Position numbers and translations under genes: made by a program. This document shows positions 17,508 through 25,654 of a stretch of 64,000 nt of DNA, in pieces; positions within the stretch are counted from its first letter, which is position 1, and every line of letters starts with the position of its first letter. The stretch is from Hyphomicrobium_A sp963782555 (GTDB taxonomy: Bacteria; Pseudomonadota; Alphaproteobacteria; Rhizobiales; Hyphomicrobiaceae), in assembly GCA_963782555.1 (NCBI GenBank), contig CAWAKB010000001.1, positions 496,001 to 560,000 of the forward strand, given 5' to 3'. Below the pieces are notes generated by a model. It was given only the letters and a program-made list of their open reading frames with translations. It was not told where the DNA came from and searched no databases.

Positions 17508-18651
17508 TCAATCGGCCTTGAGAATCCACTGGGTGATCTTCGGCCAATAGTCGCGCAGCGTGTGCGTTCCCATGAAAAGGCCAATGTGGCCGCCGGGGGC
17601 CAGCGCCTGCTCCACCTTCTCGGGCGGGGTCCCGAGGTATTTCACCGCGTCGAACACCTGCTCCTTGGTGGTGATGTCGTCGTTCTCGCCGGCAAGCAGA
17701 TAAACGGGACAGCGAATGTCCTTCAAGGAGAGCACGCGCCCCAGCCCCTTGAATTTGCCCTTTGCCAGCCGGTTCTCCTTGAACAGCTCCTTGACCGCCT
17801 GAAGATACCAGCGGCCGGGAAGGTCGATCGGGTTCTCGTACCAGGCCTCGAACGCCTCCTCCTTGGCGACGTAGGCGGGATCGTCGATGTGCTCGTAAAG
17901 ATCGACGTACTTCTTCAGGTAGTGCTCGCCCGGGTGCATGTTCTTCCAGGCTTCCAGCATGAACTGGCCGCGCATCAGGCCGCCGCCGAGGGCGATCAGC
18001 TCCTCGTAGTCCGACATCGGCAGATCGTGCGCCATCTCCTTGATGGGGCCGTGGCCGGCGTCGGTATCGATGGGAGCACCGGCGAGAACGAGGCTGCGCA
18101 CTTTATCGGGGATAGCGCGCTGCATACATCGTCGACATCCATCCGCCCTGGCACAGGCCGACGAGGTTGACGCGGCCGCCCAGCTCGTCGACCGCGACGT
18201 TGATCTCGGCGAGGTAGTTGTCGATGTCGTAGTCCTTCATGGCATCGGTCGCGCTCTTCCAGTCCGTCACCAGGACGCGCGAGAGGCCGTTGGACAAGAG
18301 CGTCTCGACCAGGCTCTGCTCGCTATGGAAGTCGGCGATCACCGCCGTGTGCCCGGCATAGGGCGCATCGATCAGCGTCGGGACCTCGCCGGGCTTGGCA
18401 TTGTGGGAAAAGTCGCGCAGCCGCATCGTATGCAGCTCGATCACGACGGTGTTGCGGGTGGCGAACTTCGGCTCGAGCCCATAGGAGAGCTTTTCGGCCT
18501 CGGCCAAGGTATCGAGACCGCGACCGAACAAGTTGATCTCTCCCCGCGCCACCGCGGCGGCGAACTCCAGGGGCCAGAAGAGCGGAACCGAGTTCTCGGT
18601 TCGGGCGGGATGATGGGCGCTTGCCGGTGCCTCGTGGCGCTGAGCTCGCAT
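17508..18651 (-). pseudogene. PHA-synthase-like alpha/beta hydrolase, broken by one extra base
   Basis: Read on the minus strand, the first frame (from ATG 18651) ends after GLCQGGWMSTMYAARYP at a TAA; the second continues exactly from there as DKVRSLVLAGAPIDTDAG to TGA 17508. A run of four G on the plus strand (18108-18111) where three are needed explains the shift. Joined, the protein has about 380 residues. The nucleophile box GLCQGG is the Cys-containing GxCxG of PHA synthases, not the Ser box of ordinary lipases, with Asp in LLAGENDDIT and His in APGGHIGLFMG. It is divergent from a fabI / MaoC-phosphotransacylase / kinase operon, a known alphaproteobacterial neighbourhood. Role probably in hydroxyacyl or polyhydroxyalkanoate metabolism; true substrate unknown. 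Confidence 0.8.
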
Positions 18652-18847
18652 GCTGGCCTCCTGCGCGTTGCCGATTCGGATGCAGCCCTCAGAGTTTCAC
18701 ATAGGAAGCGCGGCCGCCCGCGCCCTGTGACCGATAGCCGCCCGACCGTTAACGGGCCTTGAGGCTCGTCCCTATATCGATAGCGGGGGCAGCACCTTGC
18801 CCGCGATTAAGCTGCACTTAACCGAGCCCCGTGGCCGTGTCGGTGTC

Positions 18848-19612
18848 ATGTCCTCTCTGAGCGGAAAGAAAGGTCTCGTCGTCGGCATCGCCAACGAGCA
18901 CAGCCTCGCTTACGGGTGCGCGCGTCACTTCCGCGCCGCCGGCGCCGACCTCGCCATCACCTACCTCAATGCCAAGGCCGAGCCTCACGTGCGCCCGCTC
19001 GCCGAGGGGCTCGGCAGCGAGATCGTCGCCCCGTGCGACGTCACCGTCCCGGGCCAGCTCGAAGCCGTCTACGAGCAGATCGCGCGCGAGTGGGGCCGGC
19101 TCGACTTCGTTCTGCACTCGATCGCCTACGCCAAGGCAGAGGATCTGCACGGGCGCATCATCGACTGCTCGGCGGAGGGCTTCGCCTTTGCCATGGACGT
19201 GTCGGTGCATTCCTTTCTGCGCATGGCCAAGCTCGCCGAGCCGCTGATGAGCGGCGGCGGGTCTTTGCTCGCCATGAGCTACTACGGCGCGGAGAAAGCG
19301 GTCCCCCATTACAACGTGATGGGGCCGGTGAAGGCGGCGCTCGAGGCGGTCGTGCGCTACATGGCGGTCGAGCTCGGCGGAAAGCAGATCCGCGTCAACG
19401 CGCTCTCGCCGGGCCCGGTGGCGACGCGGGCGGCCTCCGGCATTGCGGATTTCGACGATCTGCTCGAGCGGGCCGCCAAGGACGCGCCCGAGCATCGCCT
19501 CATCACGCTCGACGACGTGGGCGCGCTTGCCGTCTTCCTTGCAAGCGACGCGGCCAAGGCCATCACCGGCAACATCTCCTACGTCGATGCCGGCTACCAC
19601 GTCACAGTGTGA
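18848..19612 (+). CDS. fabI: Enoyl-ACP reductase, FabI-like (SDR)
   Basis: From ATG 18848 the product has 254 residues, the usual FabI length; a TTG at 18797 would add 17 residues without homology. The FabI-type NAD motif is VVGIANEHSLAYGCARHF, the catalytic region is YYGAEKAVPHYNVMGPVKAA with the Tyr-x6-Lys spacing of FabI rather than Tyr-x3-Lys, and RVNALSPGPVATRAASGI follows. FabI reduces trans-2-enoyl-ACP with NADH in fatty acid synthesis. In this operon it is more likely a second, specialised copy working with the MaoC/phosphotransacylase protein on enoyl thioesters. The next gene starts 15 bases downstream. Confidence 0.88.
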   Translation: MSSLSGKKGLVVGIANEHSLAYGCARHFRAAGADLAITYLNAKAEPHVRPLAEGLGSEIVAPCDVTVPGQLEAVYEQIAREWGRLDFVLHSIAYAKAEDLHGRIIDCSAEGFAFAMDVSVHSFLRMAKLAEPLMSGGGSLLAMSYYGAEKAVPHYNVMGPVKAALEAVVRYMAVELGGKQIRVNALSPGPVATRAASGIADFDDLLERAAKDAPEHRLITLDDVGALAVFLASDAAKAITGNISYVDAGYHVTV

Positions 19613-19627
19613 GCTGCGGAGCCGGGC

Positions 19628-21025
19628 ATGCCTGATATCGAGAACCGTCCCTTCGATGAGCTCAAGGTCGGGGATTCGGCGAGCCTCTCGCACACGCTGA
19701 CGCCTGAGGATATCGAGCTGTTCGCGGCGATGTCTGGCGACGTCAACCCCGTGTGCGTCGACGCCGAATTCGCACGCGACGATGCCTTCCACAAGATCAT
19801 CGCGCACGGCATGTGGGGTGGCGCCCTCATCTCCGCGGTGCTGGGAACCGAGCTTCCCGGCGCCGGCACCGTCTACCGCAGCCAGACATTGAAGTTCCGC
19901 GCTCCCATCGTCATCGGCGACACAGTCATCGTCGCGGTCACCGTGCGCGAGAAGAAAACGGCGACAAAGAGCGTCATTCTCGACTGCCACGTCACCAACC
20001 AGCGCGGCGTGAGCGTGATCGAGGGCGTTGCCGAGGTCGTAGCGCCGACGCTGAAAGTGCGCCGCGCCCGCGTCCCGCTGCCGGAGGTGCGCTTTCAGGA
20101 GCCGGGCTTTCGCCACCGCCAGCTCATCGCCCAGGCGCAAGGGCGCGAGCCGATCAAGACGGCCGTCGTCGATCCGACCGATCAGGTGTCGCTTTCCGGC
20201 GCCGTCGAAGCCGCCAAGGCGAAGCTGATCGTCCCGATCCTGGTGGGGCCGCCCGACGCGATCAAGGCGGCGGCGCAGAGCTGCGGGATTGATATCTCGG
20301 GGATGGAGATCGTGCCGGCCGAGAGCGGCGAGGCGTCGGCCGCAAAGGCCGTCGACCTGGCGCTCGCAGGAAAGGCCGAGGCCTTGATGAAGGGCGCCCT
20401 GCACACCGACGTGCTCATGCATACGGTGCTCGCTGGTCCGCACAACTTGCGGACCGCGCGCCGCGTCAGCCACGTCTTCGTCATGGACGTGCCCACCTAT
20501 CCGCGCGCCCTGCTCATCACCGACGCCGCCATCAACATCGCGCCCGACCTTGAGACCAAGCGTGACATAATCGAGAACGCCATCGGGCTGGCGCGTGCGC
20601 TGGGCATCGAGACGCCCAAGATTGCGCTTCTGTCGGCCGTCGAGACGGTCAACGAGAAGATCAAGTCGACGGTCGATGCCGCGGTGCTGTGCAAGATGGC
20701 GGACCGCGGGCAGATCACCGGCGCCATTCTCGACGGCCCGCTCGCCTTTGACAACGCCGTCTCGGCCGAGGCGGCGAAGATCAAGCACATCGTCTCGCCC
20801 GTCGCCGGCCAAGCCGACATCCTGCTCGCGCCCGATATCGAATTGGGCAACATGCTGGCCAAGCAACTCGAGTATCTCGCCGATGCCGACGGCGCCGGCA
20901 TCGTTCTGGGCGCGCAAGTTCCCATCATCTTAACGAGCCGCGCCGACAAGGCATTGAGCCGCATGACCTCGTGCGCCATCGCACTTCTACTCGCCCGCCA
21001 CGGTCAGGTGGGGCGTCATGACTGA
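19628..21025 (+). CDS. Fusion of MaoC-type hydratase and phosphate acetyl/butyryltransferase
   Basis: The protein has 465 residues in two domains. Residues 1-150 are a hot-dog MaoC domain (LTPEDIELFAAMSGDVNPVC to IAHGMWGGALISAVLG). Residues 155-460 are a phosphate acyltransferase (PTA_PTB) domain with KAEALMKGALHTDVLMHTVL and the late KQLEYLADADGAGIVLGAQV and PIILTSRADK. The pair of activities would hydrate a 2-enoyl-CoA and convert an acyl-CoA to acyl phosphate. In the hydratase site SGDVNPVCVD, the residue normally His (NPxHxD) is Cys, so hydratase activity is doubtful. The stop overlaps the kinase start by 8 bases, so acyl phosphate can pass straight to the kinase. Confidence 0.9.
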   Translation: MPDIENRPFDELKVGDSASLSHTLTPEDIELFAAMSGDVNPVCVDAEFARDDAFHKIIAHGMWGGALISAVLGTELPGAGTVYRSQTLKFRAPIVIGDTVIVAVTVREKKTATKSVILDCHVTNQRGVSVIEGVAEVVAPTLKVRRARVPLPEVRFQEPGFRHRQLIAQAQGREPIKTAVVDPTDQVSLSGAVEAAKAKLIVPILVGPPDAIKAAAQSCGIDISGMEIVPAESGEASAAKAVDLALAGKAEALMKGALHTDVLMHTVLAGPHNLRTARRVSHVFVMDVPTYPRALLITDAAINIAPDLETKRDIIENAIGLARALGIETPKIALLSAVETVNEKIKSTVDAAVLCKMADRGQITGAILDGPLAFDNAVSAEAAKIKHIVSPVAGQADILLAPDIELGNMLAKQLEYLADADGAGIVLGAQVPIILTSRADKALSRMTSCAIALLLARHGQVGRHD

Positions 21026-22208
21026 GGCCATCCTCGTTCTCAATGCCGGGTCCTCGAGCATCAAGTTCTCGCTCTACGATGCCGTGGACCAGGGCGAAGG
21101 GCGCCCCCTCTATGACGGCGAGCTCGAGGGGCTGGGCCACACCATCCACTTTGCGGCCAAGGACGCGGCCGGGGCCTGCGTCGTCGACAAGGCGGTGGCG
21201 GGTCCAGCCACGCATCAGGCGGCGCTTGGCGCGCTCCTCGCCTGGATTGCAGAGCACGCGGACGGCATCGATCTCGCCGCGGCCGGCCACCGCGTCGTGC
21301 ACGGCGGCGAAACATTCACCGGTCCGGTGATCGTGACGGCGGACGTGGTCAAGCAATTGGAGGCACTGGCGCCGCTGGCGCCACAGCATCAGCCCCATAA
21401 CCTGGCGGCGATCGCGGCCTTGTCGCATCTTTATCCGAAGCTGCCGCAGGTGGCCTGCTTCGATACCTCCTTTCATCGCACGCAAGCCGAGGTCGTGACC
21501 CAATTTGCGCTGCCGCGCGCGCTCACCGCTGCCGGCATCAAGCGCTACGGGTTCCACGGACTTTCCTACGAGTGCATCGCGAGCGTCTTGCCATCGCATC
21601 TTGGGGCCGAGGCAGACGGATCTGTCGTCGTCGCCCATCTCGGTCACGGCTGCAGCATGTGCGCCATGCGCCACCGCAAGAGCGTCGCCACCACCATGGG
21701 CTTCAGCGCGCTCGACGGCTTGGTGATGGGGCGGCGCTGCGGCGCGATCGATCCCGGCGTGCTGCTCTATCTGCTCGATGAGCGCGCCATGACGCCCGAC
21801 GCCCTGTCGAAGCTGCTCTACGAGGAGTCGGGGTTGCTCGGCGTGTCGGGGCTGAGCGACGATATGCGCGATCTGCTGGCGAGCGAGGATCCGCACGCGG
21901 CCGAGGCCATCGGCCTCTTCGTCTATCGCATCGGCCGCGAGCTCGGCTCGCTCGCCGCCGCGCTGGGTGGAATTGATGCACTGGTGTTCACCGGCGGCAT
22001 CGGCGAGCACGCCGCCGAGATCCGCCACCGCGTGTGTGTGGAGGGGGAATGGCTTGGGATCGCAGTCGATGAGGCGGCCAACCGATCAGGCGGCCCTCGC
22101 ATCTCTTTGCACGGCAGCTGGCCCACGGCGTGGGTGATCCCCACCAATGAGGACCTCATGATCGCGCGCCACACGCGGGCGCTGCTGAAGCTCGGAGATA
22201 GCGCGTGA
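21018..22208 (+). CDS. ackA: Acetate/propionate-family kinase
   Basis: The 396-residue product fits the acetate kinase family. Visible motifs are LNAGSSSIKFSLYD at the N-terminus, AGHRVVHGG, ACFDTSFHR (catalytic His), VAHLGHGCSMCAMR, TMGFSALDGLVMGRRCGAIDPG (Arg in the phosphoryl-transfer site) and FTGGIGEHAAEIR. The usual HLGNG reads HLGHG here, a change at a nucleotide-contact position, so kinetics or substrate may differ. It makes ATP from acyl phosphate and ADP. It overlaps the phosphotransacylase gene by 8 bases and closes the fabI-pta-ack operon. Confidence 0.9.
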   Translation: MTEAILVLNAGSSSIKFSLYDAVDQGEGRPLYDGELEGLGHTIHFAAKDAAGACVVDKAVAGPATHQAALGALLAWIAEHADGIDLAAAGHRVVHGGETFTGPVIVTADVVKQLEALAPLAPQHQPHNLAAIAALSHLYPKLPQVACFDTSFHRTQAEVVTQFALPRALTAAGIKRYGFHGLSYECIASVLPSHLGAEADGSVVVAHLGHGCSMCAMRHRKSVATTMGFSALDGLVMGRRCGAIDPGVLLYLLDERAMTPDALSKLLYEESGLLGVSGLSDDMRDLLASEDPHAAEAIGLFVYRIGRELGSLAAALGGIDALVFTGGIGEHAAEIRHRVCVEGEWLGIAVDEAANRSGGPRISLHGSWPTAWVIPTNEDLMIARHTRALLKLGDSA

Positions 22209-22220
22209 CGGCGGTCGCTG

Positions 22221-22769
22221 TCAGAAGCGGTAGCCGTAGCGTACGCCGATGCGGTCCATCCCCTCGTTGGGGCTGACGGTGTAGGCGTTCGACATGTGCT
22301 CGAAGTAGGCCGACAGGCTGTTGTGGGCATCGAAGCGGTAGCCGAGCTCGACCGGGATGTGAAACAGCACGCGCGAGCCGAGCGCCTTCTGGTCCCAATC
22401 CTCAAGCTTCAATTGCCCGTCGTGCACCGTGCCGCCGACCCCCAGCCCGAGGAAGACGCCGCAGTTCATTTCCAGCTGCCAGCGCGCATCGAGGTAGACG
22501 TTGCTGGTATAGCCCTGCGTGTTGATCGAGGCGCCAAGCGCGGGCCGGATGGTGCCGCCGAGGAAGGCGACGGAGGGTGAGAAGATCGCCTCGACGTTGA
22601 TGTCGGCGGCGTTCGGCTCGGCCTGGAAGCCGCTCCACAGGTCCGGCACGTCGTGCGCGAGCACGCCGATCTTCACCTCGTCGATAAAGCCGCCGGCGAG
22701 CGCCGGCGCGCTCGCGTCGACAAGGACGAGCGCTGCCGCCAGCATGACGATCAGGGTCGGGATGCGCAT
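22221..22769 (-). CDS. PagL-family lipid A 3-O-deacylase (acyloxyacyl hydrolase)
   Basis: The 182-residue protein has a signal peptide (LIVMLAAALVLVDASAPALA, cut after ALA at about 25), then alternating beta-strand sequence of an outer-membrane barrel ending in GVRYGYRF with terminal Phe. The PagL active site is visible in AYFEHMSNAYTVSPNEGMD: His and Ser in HMS, and Glu in NEG downstream. PagL removes the 3-O acyl chain of lipid A in the outer membrane. It converges with the kinase gene, 12 bases apart, and stands alone on its strand. Confidence 0.88.
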   Translation of the reverse strand: MRIPTLIVMLAAALVLVDASAPALAGGFIDEVKIGVLAHDVPDLWSGFQAEPNAADINVEAIFSPSVAFLGGTIRPALGASINTQGYTSNVYLDARWQLEMNCGVFLGLGVGGTVHDGQLKLEDWDQKALGSRVLFHIPVELGYRFDAHNSLSAYFEHMSNAYTVSPNEGMDRIGVRYGYRF

Positions 22770-22938
22770 GAGATGACGTTGGAGCCATGTTGAAGAGTTC
22801 CGAACCTAGCGCTTATTTGGGGCGGCGGTAAGGGTCTGAACGAGCGGCCAAAACCCGCACGACGAATGTCAAAGGCATGTGGCGCGCCAGTTACAGCGCG
22901 CCACCTGCCCACAAGAAAGCTTTGAGCCGACCGCTCGT

Positions 22939-23934
22939 TTACATTTTCGCCAGGTAGGCGGCGAGCTGATCGAAGGTGCCGGTGAAGCCCTGCTGCATCG
23001 ATGAGAACATGCCGCGGTAGGTCTTGCGCTCCTCCTCCGTGGCGTTGAGCGGGCGCCCCCGCACCGTCATGGTCGTCTTGCCGCCATCCTCGTGCAGGGT
23101 CAGCGTGTTGAGGACCTCAAGGGGGAAGGTCCCGCGAAGCTGAGGAAATGGCGCGCGTGTGACGCCGCCCTCGGCATCTGAGAAGGAGCTGACGTAGACC
23201 ATGCGCTCAGGTGCCACGATCTCGCGATAGACGAAGCGGCCCCACATGTCCTGCCCCGGTTGATAGGCCATGGCGTAGTGGAAGATGCCGCCCTCGCGCA
23301 CGTCGAGCTTGATGACGCGGATGCTGCAGCCTTTGGGGCCCCACCATTGGGCGAGATGCTCGGCCTCCGTCCACACCTTCCAGACGAGATTGCGCGGCGC
23401 ATCGAAGCTGCGGGCGATGACGAAGTCGTCCGCTGTGGTCTCCGTTTTGGCTTTCGCCATTTCGTCCACATAGTCGGCGAGGCGCGCCAGCGTCTCTACC
23501 TGGCCCTTGTCGGCGCCGTACTCGCGGATGACGCGGTCGCGCTCCTCGGCCGAGGGGAAGACGCCGCGCATGGTGAGCTTGGTCTTGCCGCCGACGTCCT
23601 CGAAGGTGACGACGGTCTTGAACTGCACCGGCTCCACGTCGTCGCCGCCGCCATGATGATAGGCAAGGCGCTCAGGAGGCGAGATCTCGTCGAAGGTGAT
23701 GCGGTTCTGATAGTCGCGTCCGTCGGGACCATGCATGACGAAGCGCCAGACGCCGCCGGGCCGGAAATCGAAGGCTTGCGTGGTGGTGGAGAAGCCGTTG
23801 GGGCCCCACCACTGTGCGAAATGCCGCGGCTCGGTCCAGGCCGCGAACACCAGATGGCGCGGCGCATCGAACATGCGCGTGCCGGCAATGACTTTCGGAT
23901 CCTGCTTCAGATCGATGCTGAATTTTTCGGCCAC
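22939..23934 (-). CDS. Tandem SRPBCC (AHSA1-type) domain protein
   Basis: The 331-residue product holds two START/AHSA1-like domains. The first (about 15-155) has RMFDAPRHLVFAAWTEPRHFAQWWGP; the second (about 170-328) repeats it as RSFDAPRNLVWKVWTEAEHLAQWWGP and ends FDQLAAYLA. These domains form a deep hydrophobic cavity for a small ligand. The partner is the ArsR gene 36 bases upstream on the same strand, the common ArsR-SRPBCC module. The ligand is unknown. The double domain probably arose by duplication and fusion. Confidence 0.9.
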   Translation of the reverse strand: MAEKFSIDLKQDPKVIAGTRMFDAPRHLVFAAWTEPRHFAQWWGPNGFSTTTQAFDFRPGGVWRFVMHGPDGRDYQNRITFDEISPPERLAYHHGGGDDVEPVQFKTVVTFEDVGGKTKLTMRGVFPSAEERDRVIREYGADKGQVETLARLADYVDEMAKAKTETTADDFVIARSFDAPRNLVWKVWTEAEHLAQWWGPKGCSIRVIKLDVREGGIFHYAMAYQPGQDMWGRFVYREIVAPERMVYVSSFSDAEGGVTRAPFPQLRGTFPLEVLNTLTLHEDGGKTTMTVRGRPLNATEEERKTYRGMFSSMQQGFTGTFDQLAAYLAKM

Positions 23935-23970
23935 GTCACTACTCCTTCGCTTGCCGGGGCTTGAACAATT

Positions 23971-24360
23971 TCATCGCGGCGTTCTGCGCCGCTTCACAGG
24001 TGCGCGCTTCGTCTTGGTCTTGAGCTTGCCCGATTGCTGGGCCTGCAGCTGCTTGAGGTAGGCGTCGAGCCGGTCGAAGCGCTCCTCCCAAAGCTGGCGG
24101 TATTGCTCGAGCCAGCTGTCGACCTCCTTCAAGGCCTCGGGCGCGATGCGGGCGGGGCGCCACTGCGCCTCGCGTCCGCGGGTGATGAGCCCGGCGTTCT
24201 CCAGCACCTTGAGGTGCTTGGAGACGGCGGGGAGGCTCATGGCGAAGGGCTCGGCCAGCTCCGACACGTTCGATTCGCCAAGTGCCAGCCGCGCGAGGAT
24301 CGCACGCCGCGTCGGGTCGGCGAGAGCTGAGAACTTGGCGCTCAAGGGATCGGTCATCAT
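23971..24360 (-). CDS. ArsR-family transcriptional regulator
   Basis: The 129-residue winged-helix protein starts at ATG 24360. The core is FSALADPTRRAILARLALGE followed by VSELAEPFAMSLPAVSKHLKVLENAGLI, the ArsR DNA-binding region, and then GREAQWRPARIAPEALKEVD. No metal-binding ELCVCDL motif is present, so it belongs to the non-metal group that pairs with SRPBCC proteins and probably responds to an organic ligand or stress. The C-terminus is basic. It is cotranscribed with the SRPBCC gene. An AT-rich stretch at 24370-24405, with TTAAATAACTAATCGGTTAA, lies directly upstream and is a likely promoter/operator. Confidence 0.92.
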   Translation of the reverse strand: MMTDPLSAKFSALADPTRRAILARLALGESNVSELAEPFAMSLPAVSKHLKVLENAGLITRGREAQWRPARIAPEALKEVDSWLEQYRQLWEERFDRLDAYLKQLQAQQSGKLKTKTKRAPVKRRRTPR

Positions 24361-24443
24361 CGGTCGTTATGAGCCATTCGGTTAAATAACTAATCGGTTA
24401 AATACAGCGCCTGCGAGTGCGTGTCAAGACACGCTCGCTGTTT

Positions 24444-25484
24444 TCAAACGGAGGGCTTGGCTTCCGTGAAGGCGGCGCTCACCTCGCCCATCAGCTTGGG
24501 ATCGAAGATCGGCAGCTTGCGCGGCGCCGCGCCGGGCTTGAGATCGAGCTTGTCCATCTCCACCCAGAAGGTATTGGGCGTGATCGTCGTCTGCACGTAG
24601 TAGAGGTGCGAATCGGGATCGATGATCGAGCGGTACCAGGTGGGGTAGGTGCCCGAGACGCCGGAGTAGGGGCTGCCGAACGGCACCGAGACGTTGTTGA
24701 CCAGGCTCATCATATTGGCGGCCGCCTGGGCGGGATCGCTCGTCTTGGGCAGAAACTTGAGCGTGTAGGCGGCGCGCACGAAGCGGTCCTCGGCCTGGAT
24801 GCCGCCGGGAAGCTGCGTGTCGGTGCCGCCGAACCACTTATACCGCAGCAGGTTGGCGATCTGCTTGTCGTAGGCCGGCTCGTTGGTCATCACCTGATAC
24901 TCGCGGCCCAGATGCACGACCGGCTCGCCCTTGATGAACTCGATGATGGCCGACTGGCCGCTGGCGTCGGCAATGGCGACGTGCAGCGGCAGCCCGTCGG
25001 GATAGTCCTCGCCAAGCGCCGTATTGACGACCTGCACCTGGTCGAGATTGGCGATCACCTCGGTCACGGTTGCGTAGTTGTCGAGGTAGAACTGCGGCCA
25101 CTGGTAGAAGGCGATGCCGGGCCGCTTCGAGTTGCGCGTCTCGTATTGGGTTCCATCGAGGAACAAGAGGTTGACCACCAGACCCTTCTCGTTGATGCCC
25201 TCCTCGGTGCAGATATCGAGCCCGGCGATGATCAGGCTGGCGTATTTCGATGTCCATTTGGCCGGGTTGTCGGGCGCGCGGCCCGAGCGCTCCATGCCCG
25301 CAGGCAGCGCCCACATGACCTCGTCGAAGTTGCGGCTCCAGTCGAGCGTGCGCCCGACCAGCTTCACCGGGTTGTCGTTCCAGAAGATGCGGCTGCAGGC
25401 ATGCGCGGCGCCGGGAAGCGCGGCGGCGGTGCCGGCGCCGGCGAGCGCGGCAAGAGCGTGACGGCGGGTGAAGCGTGATGTCAT
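24444..25484 (-). CDS. Linear amide C-N hydrolase (choloylglycine-hydrolase/penicillin acylase V type), exported
   Basis: The 346-residue protein has a twin-arginine-like signal (SRFTRRHALAALAGAGTAAA) that ends AHA, directly followed by Cys30 (CSRIFWND). In this N-terminal-nucleophile family the Cys freed by cleavage is the catalytic residue, so signal removal and activation would coincide. Further family marks are GRTLDWSRNF, GINEKGLVVNLLFLD and SVPFGSP. Likely reaction: hydrolysis of a linear amide such as a bile-acid conjugate, N-acyl homoserine lactone or penicillin V-like compound in the periplasm. The substrate cannot be told. Single gene. Confidence 0.88.
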   Translation of the reverse strand: MTSRFTRRHALAALAGAGTAAALPGAAHACSRIFWNDNPVKLVGRTLDWSRNFDEVMWALPAGMERSGRAPDNPAKWTSKYASLIIAGLDICTEEGINEKGLVVNLLFLDGTQYETRNSKRPGIAFYQWPQFYLDNYATVTEVIANLDQVQVVNTALGEDYPDGLPLHVAIADASGQSAIIEFIKGEPVVHLGREYQVMTNEPAYDKQIANLLRYKWFGGTDTQLPGGIQAEDRFVRAAYTLKFLPKTSDPAQAAANMMSLVNNVSVPFGSPYSGVSGTYPTWYRSIIDPDSHLYYVQTTITPNTFWVEMDKLDLKPGAAPRKLPIFDPKLMGEVSAAFTEAKPSV

Positions 25485-25654
25485 GAGAGGGGATCCGATC
25501 GACGTTGCAACGTAGGCAGATTGTCGGACCGCGATTGGTGCCGGCTTAGAGAAATCGGTAAAAAGCCGCCGATCGCGGTACGGATTGGAAGGCGCGGCCG
25601 GATTCGGTTCGAATTCGGGGGATGGGCTAACCTCTGTCGCTGACAGGAGGGGAC

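Noticed and set aside
18818..20917. A 699-codon open frame on the minus strand opposite fabI and the MaoC fusion
   Set aside because: It is the complement of two well conserved plus-strand genes, is rich in Arg/His/Gly/Asp as shadow frames of GC-rich genes are, and shows no motif.
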